Below are positions 22,957 to 31,849 of a stretch of DNA of 64,000 nt, piece by piece; within the stretch, counting starts at the first letter, position 1, and every line of letters starts with the position of its first letter. The translations under genes were made by a program, and so were the position numbers. This DNA comes from Aplectana chamaeleonis (lineage: Eukaryota > Nematoda > Chromadorea > Rhabditida > Cosmocercidae): contig JAPDOI010000149.1 of NCBI GenBank assembly GCA_029168955.1, positions 301,001 to 365,000 on the forward strand, written 5' to 3'. Below the pieces are notes generated by a model. That model did no database searches. It was not told the DNA's origin and saw only the letters and a list, made by a program, of their open reading frames with translations.

Positions 22957-24082
22957 TTAATTGAATAAACGTTCCTGATAATCTTTCTTCGAACAGCTGT
23001 ATTCAAGGGTGCAAGCGCGAAAAAACATAGCGAGGATCCATCACTATTCCTTGTAATGAATGCTTGCTCTCTGCATTTGTCGAAGAGCGGTCAATTGGTT
23101 GAGTCACAACTTTCGCTAGGTGGATACATCAGTGCGGTGACACGCCGCGGCCGCGCGCCCTGGCAGCTGGGTGGTCTGCGACCAATTATTCACTCACCGA
23201 TTGCAAGGAGATTTCAAAAGCGAGTACTGTAAAAAATTCTTTCTCGCAACAACAAAGATAGTACAGAGGGTTCTCTCCACATTCCTATAAAAATTCAACT
23301 TCGTGAAAGGGCGAAATAAGTCATACCTATTCCAAAAAATAACTGTCTTCACAAACTTGAAAACATTCTAGAAATCAGGGCGACGAATGGTATTTTCGGA
23401 TTTTGAAAATTAAAACTCCAAGAAATTTTCAGTATTGACACAAACAATTGAAACGTGAATTTGCTCCTACATTGAAGACTAGAGGTTTTTAGTGTTATGA
23501 ATTGTTTGTCTGAAGTCACAGTTGAAACGATTCATATCCGAATAATATTTTTATTGTTATCAAAACCATTTTTCAGATAAAGCGATGTTGATCAAAATTG
23601 AATAATATAAGTATTCAAATTACAGTGAAAATTCATATGAAAATCAAATAAACCAAATTAAAATGAGTATTAAATACCAGTAGAAAAGCCAAAATAGTTA
23701 GGAACCAAAAAGTTTCAAGCAAGTAACTAAATGAGTAGTTAATAAATAATACCTAGAAGAGAAGTGAGACTAAATTTAGAAAAAAATAAAAAAAATAAAA
23801 TTTGTAAAATGAAAAAAGTCGAAAGTTCAAATAAACTAGAGTACACTCAGTCCCACATTTGACCCACTTTTCACCCACTCGATTGATTGTGTCAACCCTA
23901 TATGACTTGTTTCAGAGTAAGCCATGTATTGATCGAAAAGAAAGAGGAATCGATGCTGATTCCAAAAGTGTCATCAAGTTTGAAAATCGTCCACTTTGAA
24001 GAGAGTTATGATCAAAAGACGAAAAAAGCGATTTTCGGCGTTTTTTTCGCCTTTTTACCAAAACTTAGGGTGGGTATTGTAC

Positions 24083-24829
24083 TGTCGTATAGACAAGTGC
24101 CTTCATAGTTCTGAAACAACGAAAAAAGAAAAAAAATTGAAAAAGTTGCTGAAAAAAATGTTGCGGGGGAATTTGTTTTGGACTAATGTGTACGGAAGGG
24201 AACAAGTCGCCAAATGTGCAAAACGGTGCTCGCAACTATCTATCGGTCTCGTTATCATAGGGTGCATTTATAATTATGAAACGCACTGTAGCACTCACCA
24301 TGAATAAGATTTGACGGAAATCTGTTTCTCTACTCTAAGAAATTCGACGGGGTGGTTGGCACTTCTCAGGCGTAGACACTTTCGATCGAGGAACAATTTA
24401 AAAAACGGGAGTGTATGCTCTGCTAAAAGGGGATGCCTCCAGTGGTAAATTTAGGTCAGGGAATCGTGTAATATACGTGTATAACTGAATAAATCACCTG
24501 GTCAGATGCAATATCAAAAAAGGATTGATGGATGAGATTTTGAATCTCGATCCAATCCTTCACACGCACTTAATCGGCGTGACCATCAGTTTTTTTTTTG
24601 CAATGAAAACAGAAGCGCTCTTCGTTTTTTTAGAAAACACGAAAAGTGCACTGCGAGTGACATTATTGGTATCAGATTCAGATCTGCAGACATGGAAACG
24701 TCTGGATCACACGTGATGAAATGAATCACTCAGGAGAAAAAGCTCAACATCTCAAAAGCGCAGCAAAGCTTTATCCAGTTGTGCTCTAATCCTTGACGAG
24801 TTTCCGTTGAAGCCATCTCAGACAGTAGG
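24083..24829. other. No recognisable feature
   Basis: No repeat family or domain-bearing ORF was recognised between the 4-kb element and the GC-rich cluster. Confidence 0.4.
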
Positions 24830-25565
24830 TGCGGCGGATCGCTGGCTTTTGGCGGGCGGATCGACAACCCCCCCCGCCATCCGCCCGCCAGTAGCCAGCG
24901 ATCCGCCCGCCAGTAGCCAGCCATCCTTCCGCCAGTAGCCAGCGATCCGCCCGCCACTAGCCAGCGATCCGCCCGCCATTACCAAGCGTGCCGCCCTCGA
25001 TGCCACATGCGGGCTATTCCGATGGTTCCCACCACGATCTCCGTGTGCGGGACCACCCCCCCCTAGCCGTGGGGACCATCCCCTCAGCTGCCAAAAACCA
25101 TTCTCTGGCTTCTAAGTGATCCTTCAAAGGTGACTTGAAGTCACCTTCCAGGATCGGCCTCGAACTGCCGAGTGAGCGTTTAGTGCGCTGGAGCGCCTTT
25201 TATACCCTTCGGTCTGCTTACTCTGCACATGATACTGATACCAGAAAAGAACTCGTCAATGATTGACAAGTTTCACCGTGTAAAATTTGAGCGGGCGGAT
25301 CGCTGGCTATCAAAGCCCTGGCGGGCGGGTCGCTGGAAGGTAGCGGGCGGATCGCTGCATCTCATAGCTCATAGGGCGGATCGCTGGATATCAAAGCCCT
25401 TGCGGGCGGATCGCTGGTAGGTTGCAGGCGGATCGCCGCTCTAGAGCTTGCCGGCGATCCGCCCGCCAGCGTGATCAACTTTCCCAGGTGCCGCTATCCG
25501 CCCGCCAAAACGCAGCGATCCGCCCGCAACTTGCTGGCGTACCGCCCGCAGAGGCCTTGATAGCC
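24830..25565. repeat. GC-rich minisatellite cluster, GCGGGCGGATCGCTGG motif in both orientations
   Basis: A roughly 22-bp unit built on AGCGATCCGCCCGCCA is repeated about five times at 24860-24985. The complement GCGGGCGGATCGCTGG recurs four to five times at 25288-25440, and the first orientation returns about four times at 25450-25560. Many units carry a GGCTATCAAAGCCCTTG-type filler. The block is far more GC-rich than its surroundings. The centre holds the segment at 25085-25215. Confidence 0.85.
25085..25215 (-). repeat. SINE-like segment (tentative)
   Basis: Read on the minus strand, AGCGCACTAAACGCTCACTC followed by GGCAGTTCGAGGCC resembles a degenerate tRNA-type A/B-box pair (B-box consensus GGTTCGANNCC). 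It is followed by a hairpin AAGGTGACTTCAAGTCACCT. No poly(A) tail or target duplication was found, so a SINE origin is only a suggestion. Confidence 0.25.
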
Positions 25566-25716
25566 AGCTGTCAGTCCGCACCTATTGTCTAAGATTGTAA
25601 TCAGTACGGGGAATAACCGTTGTAGACGTCTTTCTAGATTGCAACAACACTTCCTTTGAAACACAATATTCCGTTTAATTTGATTCGTTATTACATGTAG
25701 GACACTCCAGTTACTA

Positions 25717-26382
25717 TACCCGCGCTAATTTTTAAAAACGGGCAGCATCTGGCAAACTTGGAAAAAAAGCGTCCGATGCATGTAACTTTTTTTTAATAGA
25801 GACTTTTTGGAATTCTGAAGACGCTATCATATTCACAGATCTAATTGCCACCTAATTATGTGACTTGTGGACCGAAGTTTCCAAAAATCACTCAGTTTTT
25901 TAAAGGAAATACTTCTTGCGATCGTTTTTGAAAAACGTCGCGCGCGGCGAAACTTTGAGCAGTATTTGTACAAGTAATGGAAGAGCAATCTGTATGTTTT
26001 CTCCATAAATTAGATGCAGGTGAGAGACCTGAAAAGTTGGAGTTCTGTAGCGAAAACCTGCATCTAATTTATGAAGAAAGCATACAGATTGCTCTTCCAT
26101 TACTTGTACAAATACTGCTCAGAGTTTGCCGCGCGCGAAGTTTTTTAAGAACGATTGCAAAAGCTATTTCCTTCAAACACAAAGCGATTTTAGAGACTTT
26201 GCGCACACAGATCCCATAATTAGGTAGCAATTTGATCTGTGAATATGATAGCGTTTTCAAAATTCAAAAAAAGTCTTCATTCAAAAAACGCTTTTTTTGC
26301 CAAGTTTGCCAGATGCTCATCAGACGCTTTTTTTGCCAAGTTTGCCAGATACTCCCCGTTTTTACAAAACTTAGCGCGGGTA
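25717..26382. mobile_element. Foldback MITE, TACCCGCGCTAAG family (copy 2)
   Basis: 666 bp with ends TACCCGCGCTAATTTTTAAA and AAACTTAGCGCGGGTA. The complementarity extends to the centre, so both strands encode the shadow MEEQSVCFLHKLDAG from positions about 25977 and 26100. Near the right end a 45-bp piece (GACGCTTTTTTTGCCAAGTT) is tandemly duplicated. It is the same size class as the 9576 copy. Confidence 0.8.
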
Positions 26383-26744
26383 TTGGATTTTGTGAATGAT
26401 ACCACCGAAATAGCAACAAATCTCTAGCGAATGTGGCATTCGCAAGTGGTATTTTTCCGATATACTAACTGACTTAAGACATTTCTCGGAGGTTTTTGAA
26501 GGACTGTTGAGTTGATTTTGTCGCAGCCCTCTAGCACAGCACGATGTACTCCTTCCACAACCTCTATCTGCTGATGTACCAGGTTGTTCAATACGTTTTG
26601 TCGTTCGATAAGGGAGGGCGTTGATACTAGCCCAATTTTTTTTTGTTTTCCTGGCACACTCTTCATATTAACGTATGTGAAGTTTCATTTCAATCTGTCA
26701 ATTCATTCTTTGTTTACAAGCCATTTGGGGCCGCCGTGTCACAG

Positions 26745-26848
26745 CAATGGAAAAAAAAATTAATATCGTGCAGTGATAAAATTCTTATTTTTGGAAGGTT
26801 CAGCACTAAAAGAAATTAACGAACAAATGTTCAAGACGTATAATGATT
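26745..26848 (+). pseudogene. Mariner transposase, N-terminal exon-like piece (5' of insertion)
   Basis: The frame gives AVIKFLFLEGSALKEINEQM ending FKTYND, the first helix-turn-helix of a SETMAR-type transposase. A frameshift precedes it near the presumed start. It is broken at the Penelope target site ACGTATAATGATT (26836-26848) and resumes after 30834. Confidence 0.82.
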
Positions 26849-26947
26849 CAATATTGAAGAATTCCTGAGCTTCATAATAACAAGTTTTCATGCGTGGATT
26901 TGAAGCTCGACTGCTCAGAGATTGATCTTCTTTAACCTCTTTATTGC

Positions 26948-26976
26948 GACGTTTCGGGTCGTAGACCCTTCGTCAG
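26948..26976 (-). ncRNA. Hammerhead ribozyme core, left Penelope copy
   Basis: Minus strand: CTGACGA (26976-26970), a 5-bp stem GGGTC/GACCC with loop TAC, then GAAAC and GTC ending at 26948. These are the conserved boxes of a type I hammerhead. Penelope-like elements are known to carry such motifs. It is the mirror of the copy at 30729. Confidence 0.7.
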
Positions 26977-27191
26977 GCTGCAAGTCATTACAGTACTAAT
27001 ATGCAAATTCGCTCAAATGAAGTGCTATCAGAAACTGATAAGGAAAAGGCAGGAATGAGAAGATCGCCTAACCGGGTTGATGTTCTTCGGATGCGTTTGT
27101 TGTAGACGACCGGATCTAACCCAGGGCTTACGACAAGTGACCGGTTGGTGGACCAATGTCATGTGGATGGTCAAGGGTCGAGTATCACTGC

Positions 27192-28890
27192 CTAATCCAG
27201 ATGCGTTGTTAGCAGTCTCAGCGCTTCCTTCATTTCCTCCCGATTGTTCATGGGCGGTCTCCATCTCTTTATCTCTATCGCTTCTTTTATTTTCCTCTCC
27301 ACTGTGTCCGCAATGTTTCTATGTAAGACGCTGGCGGTTATTCTCGGTACTGCATCGTCGAGGTGGCGAAGAGTCCGATGTCTAGAAAAGGCACTGCATG
27401 GATAGGAGTTTGGTGAACGTAACGCTCTGAAATGCTCATCTAGCCGAACCCTCAAAGGTCTCCCTGTCTCCCCGATGTAGAATTCTCCACACAACTCACA
27501 TTGCACCCTGTAGACCACATCACGTAGTTGACAGATTTTTTCATCTCCTGTGCATTATGTGCACGCATCTCTGTCGCATCGATCTTCATAGGGTCTCGAG
27601 GAAGTTAGTAGCTGTCGCAGTGTGGGTGGAGGGCGAAGCACCAGGCGAAGGGGAGGCGAAGAATTACGGACAACTGCGCTAACATCTCTAGCAGAGGCCT
27701 CGTTCACGTATGGGAGGACCAAGGTGGTGTTTGACAAAGAATTCCGATATGGTCGCCATGTATGTGATTCTCTATCTATATAGCCTTTCTCACGTAGAAT
27801 TTTTCTTATCTGCCTTTCCATCGAGTCCTGGTTATCAGAGGTCAACTTTCTTGCTGAATGCACGAAATTTCTCACTACACTGATCTTCATGAATACTGGA
27901 TGACAACTACGTGAATGCAGTAAAATATTTCTCGAAGCAGGCTTTGTGTACCAAGTACTGTGAACCTGTTGATTGGACACCTTTATTTTGGTGTTGAGAA
28001 ATGGAAGGTATCCATCAGATCCAGGTAGTTCTGCCGTGAGCTGGATGGTGTTATATTGCGAATTTAAACTCGACAGAACTTGGTCCAACGTTCCTCGTGA
28101 TTTGGCCACTATTAGAACATCATCAATGTAGCGGCCATAGAAGACTACATTCGATGTCAGGCTACTTCTTTCCAAGTTGTCCATGAAGAGCATGGCGAGA
28201 AGTGGTGCAAGTCTATTGCCCATAGCTAGGCCACGTCTTTGTCTGTAGATCGCGTTATTGAATCGAAAGAAATTGAAATCAACAACTGCAGTGAGCAGTC
28301 CTTCGATGTCGTGAGGTTCAAGGCCGAAGAGATGGACATCTTGTGGATGCTGGCGCAAAAAGATCATACAAGATGCTACCGCTGAATTAGTGTCGACGTT
28401 TGTACACAGAGCGGTCGCGTCGAAGCTCTGATACTCGATATACGATCTAGTCAAATCGCTATTTCTCAGTTTCTCTAGTAAATTATCGGTGTTCACAATA
28501 TGTGAAGGGACAAAAAGTAGAAGAGGACACAAAACCTGGTGTAAGAACCAGCTGATCCCGTCTGTCGGTCCATTACAGGAAGACACGATCGGTCGCGTTT
28601 TGATATCAGCATTTGTCAGCCGTGCTCCTTCTTCCGCGACAGGGAGCTTATGCGTTTTCACTAGTTGGTAATAAGTGGGGATGGTCGCATTTGTAGGAAT
28701 GAGCCTCGTTAGAACTTTCTTGTCCAATTTCTTATCCAGTGTACGCTTAACATCCGCATTCAGTTTCTTCAAGTTGCTGTTGTATTCTGTCATTGAAGAA
28801 ATCGTGTAGGTTCCTGGATCCGACAGCGATTCTTGACATAATGCCATGTCTCTTTCCTTTGTCATGACAACAAAACCTCCGCATTTGTCA
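27192..28890 (-). pseudogene. Penelope-like RT + GIY-YIG endonuclease (minus copy)
   Basis: The frame starts upstream of 28865 with GDKCGGFVVM, the N-terminal 'DKGGxVVVM' block of Penelope-like RTs. NADIKTRPIVSSCNGPTDG, GLAMGNRLAPLLAMLFM and the catalytic YIDDV (28130-28116) follow. After a Cys-rich linker (CDRDACT) comes one nonsense codon near 27553 (TAA where the plus copy has TAT). The GIY-YIG domain then continues from 27518 with VYRVQCELCGEFYIGETGRP. The true 5' part is missing. Only this stop visibly breaks it. RT copies RNA at a nick made by the GIY-YIG nuclease. Confidence 0.92.
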
Positions 28891-28895
28891 CCAAT

Positions 28896-30513
28896 GGAAC
28901 CTACACGATTTCTTCAATGACAGAATACAACAGCAACTTGAAGAAACTGAATGCTGATGTTAAGCGTACACTGGATAAGAAATTGGACAAGAAAGTTCTA
29001 GCGAGGCTCATTCCTACACATGCGACCATCCCCACTTATTACCAACTAGTGGAAACGCATAAGCTCCCTGTCGCGGAAGAAGGAGCACGGCTGACAAATG
29101 CTGATATCAAAACGCGACCGATCGTGTCTTCCTGTAATGCACCGACAGACGGGATCAGCTGGTTCTTACACCAGGTTTTGTGTCCTCTTCTACGTTTTGT
29201 CACATATTGTGGACACCGATAATTTACTAGAGAAACTGAGAAATAGCGATTTGACTGGATCGTATATCGAGTATCAGAGCTTCGACGCGACCACTCTGTA
29301 TACAAACGTCGACACTAATTCAGCGGTAGCATCTTGTATGATCTTTTTGCGCCAGCATCTACAAGATGTCCATCTCTTCGGCCTTGAACCTCACGACATC
29401 GAAGGACTGCTCACTGCAGTTGTTGATTTCAATCTCTTTCGATTCAATAACGCGATCTACAGACAAAGACGTGGCCTCGCTATGGGCAATAGACTTGCAC
29501 CACTTCTCGCCATGCTGTTCATGGACAACTTGGAAAGAAGTAGCCTGACATCGAATGTAGTCTTCTATGGCCGCTACATTGATGATGTTCTAATAGTGGC
29601 CAAATTACGAGGAACGTTGGACCAAGTTCTGTCGAGTTTGAATTCGCAATATAACACCATCCAGCTCACGGCAGAACTACCTGGATCTGATGGATACCTT
29701 CCATTTCTCAACACCAAAATAAAGGTATCCAATCAACAGGTTCACAGTACTTGGTACACAAAGCCTGCTTCGAGAAATATTTTACTGCATTCACGTAGTT
29801 GTCATCCAGTATTCATGAAGATCAGTGTAGTGAGAAATTTCGTGCATGCAGCAAGAAAGTTGACCTCTGATAACCAGGACTCGATGGAAAGGCAGATAAG
29901 AAAAATTCTACGTGAGAACGGCTATATGGATAGAGAATCACATACATGGCGACCATATCGGCATTCTTTGTCAAACACCACCTTGGTCCTCCCATACGTG
30001 AACGAGGCCTCTGCTAGAGATGTTAACGCAGTTGTCCGTAATTCTTCGCTTCCCCTTCGCCTGGTGCTTCGCCCTCCACCCACACTACAACAGCTACTAA
30101 CTTCCTCGAGACCCTATGAAGAACGATGCGACAGAGATGCGTGCACATATTGCACAGGAGATGAAAAAATCTGTCAACTACGTGATGTGGTCTACAGGGT
30201 GCAATGTGAGTTGTGTGGAGAATTCTACATCGGGGAGACAGGAAGACCTTTGAGGGTTCGGCTAGATGAGCATTTCAGAGCGTTACGTTCACCAAACTCC
30301 TATCCATGCAGTGCCTTTTCTAGACATCGGACTCTTCGCCACCTCGACCATGCAGTACCGAGAATGACCGCCAGCGTCTTACATAGAAACATTGCGGACA
30401 CAGTGGAGAGGAAAATAAAAGAAGCGATAGAGATAAAGAGATGGAGACCGCCCATGAACAATCGGGAGGAAATGAAGGAAGCGCTGGGACTGCTAACAAC
30501 GCATCTGGGTTAG
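28896..30513 (+). pseudogene. Penelope-like RT + GIY-YIG endonuclease (plus copy)
   Basis: It opens abruptly with GTYTISSMTEYN, 30 residues later than the other copy. The RT blocks are KTRPIVSSCNAPTDG (about 29115), LAMGNRLAPLLAML and YIDD at 29575-29586. A Cys-rich linker CDRDACTYC and a full GIY-YIG domain (VYRVQCELCGEFYIGETG from 30190) precede a stop at 30513. A deletion of about 5 bp near 29197 shifts the frame relative to the minus copy. So each copy has its own lesion: here a frameshift, there a stop. Confidence 0.93.
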
Positions 30514-30728
30514 GCAGTGATACTCGACCCTTGACCATCCACATGACATTGGTCCACCAACCGGTCACTTGTCGTAAGCCCTGGGTTAGATCCGGTCGTC
30601 TACAACAAACGCATCCGAAGAACATCAACCCGGTTTGGCGATCTTCTCATTCCTGCCTTTTCCTTATCAGTTTCTGATAGCACTTCATTTGAGTGATTTT
30701 GCATATTAGTACTGTAATGACTTGCAGC

Positions 30729-30757
30729 CTGACGAAGGGTCTACGACCCGAAACGTC
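30729..30757 (+). ncRNA. Hammerhead ribozyme core, right Penelope copy
   Basis: CTGACGA at 30729-30735, stem GGGTC (30737-30741), loop TAC, stem GACCC (30745-30749), GAAA (30750-30753), then CGTC (30754-30757). The ACGT between GAA and C17 is self-complementary, so stem III could form between two molecules, as in dimeric hammerheads. GC after the cleavage C can pair with GC just before CTGACGA as the start of stem I. Confidence 0.72.
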
Positions 30758-30834
30758 GCAATAAAGAGGTTAAAGAAGATCAATCTCTGAGCAGTCGAGC
30801 TTCAAATCCACGCATGAAAACACGTATAATGATT

Positions 30835-31793
30835 GTCCGCTTACAATTAGAACAGTGGAAAGATGGGTTGCTAAATTTAAACGTGGTCGTACAAGCCTTG
30901 AAGACGATCCACGTGAAGGACGCCCAAAAAGCGCATCAACACCAGAAATCATAGTCAAAATACAGGATATGGTTTTGGAAGATCGTCGATTGACTGAGAG
31001 AGATTTAGTAGAGGCTCTACACGTCTCATTAGGCAGTGTGAGCCATATTTCAAGTGAAATTTCGGATTTTAGAAAGCTGTGTGCACAATGGGTGCCGCAT
31101 TCGCTAACAATGGAACAAAAACACATTCGAATGCGACTTTCTCAGCAACATTTGGAGCGTTTAAAAAAGACAAAAAGAATTTTGTGCGTCGATTTATCAC
31201 TATGGATGAGACTTGAGTCTATCCCCATGATCCTGAATCAAAAGAAGAGGCTAGAGACTGGTGTGAGCCTGGTTGTTCGGCTTCGAAACGAGTTCGTGTC
31301 CGGAAATGGGCCAAGAAGGTTATTTCATCAGTTTTTTGGGATGCAAATGGAATTTTGTTTGTGGATTATTGGCAAACTGGTAAAACAATTGATTTTGAAT
31401 TTTATTGCAACCTCTTGGATCAGGTGAAGAAAAAAATTCGTCAAAAAGACCCGGTTTGCAGAAGAAAAAAATCCTTTTTCATCAGGACAATGCAGTGTCA
31501 CAAGAGCATTTTGACAATGGCTAAAATCCATGCATTGAAGTTCGAATTGTCGGAGCATCCAGATTTTGCCCACCAGATTTGATTCACCAGATTTGGCCTC
31601 CAGCGATTTCCATTTGTTTCCAGAACTCAAAAAATTTATGCGTGGCAAGCGTTTTTCATCAAATGAAGAGGTCATAATGGCTATTGAAGCGTATTTTGCA
31701 GACCTTCCGAATTCCCACTTCAGGGATGGGATCCACAGATTGGAGGATCGTTGGAGCATATGTATTAATGTTCAGGGAGATTATGCTGAATAA
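30835..31793 (+). pseudogene. Mariner transposase, remainder after the Penelope insertion
   Basis: Starts RTVERWVAKFKRGRTSLEDD and EGRPKSAST (DNA-binding linker), continues to KHIRMRLSQQHLERLKK, then frameshifts near 31170. Catalytic blocks survive in other frames: TMDET (about 31203), the HQDNA block (about 31480), then SPDLASSDFHLFPELKKFM (about 31590) with SSNEEVI, ending GDYAE at 31793. This is the D,D34D order of mariners. Frameshifts and a TGA after MDET make it inactive. Confidence 0.88.
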
Positions 31794-31849
31794 TAAAGTG
31801 TATTTTGACGACATCGTGATGCAAGCATCAAGTATCGCGTCCTATTCGG

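Larger units (their letters stand above)
20103..24082. mobile_element. 4-kb element with ~1-kb terminal inverted repeats
   Basis: The left end GTACAATACCCACCCTAAG and right end CTTAGGGTGGGTATTGTAC are exact inverted repeats. The complementarity continues inward to about 21149 and 23073 with a few indels. Shared landmarks are TGACCGCTCTTCG at 21127 and its complement at 23081, and a shadow peptide VSHVLIxKKEgSMLIPKVSS on opposite strands at both ends. The terminal word TACCCxCxCTAAGTTTTG resembles the MITEs at 9576 and 25717, so this may be their larger relative. The interior holds a Tc1-like relic, a MITE and an unassigned ORF. Confidence 0.8.
26849..30821. mobile_element. Penelope-like element pair, head-to-head palindrome, 13-bp TSD
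   Basis: The flanks ACGTATAATGATT at 26836-26848 and 30822-30834 form a 13-bp target duplication around the whole unit. Left arm 26884-28815 (minus copy) and right arm 28896-30821 (plus copy) are reverse complements, with sums near 57705. An 80-bp spacer belongs to the minus copy's upstream ORF. A 35-bp tract (26849-26883) exists only on the left. Both copies are 5'-truncated at the centre and have their 3' ends outward. A single duplication around both suggests they inserted as one unit. Confidence 0.9.

Noticed and set aside
25085..25215. A functional tRNA gene
   Set aside because: Only degenerate box-like words; no cloverleaf with paired acceptor stem could be drawn.
29039..29305. Antisense ORFs within the Penelope copies
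   Set aside because: They are reverse-strand shadows of the RT frame.
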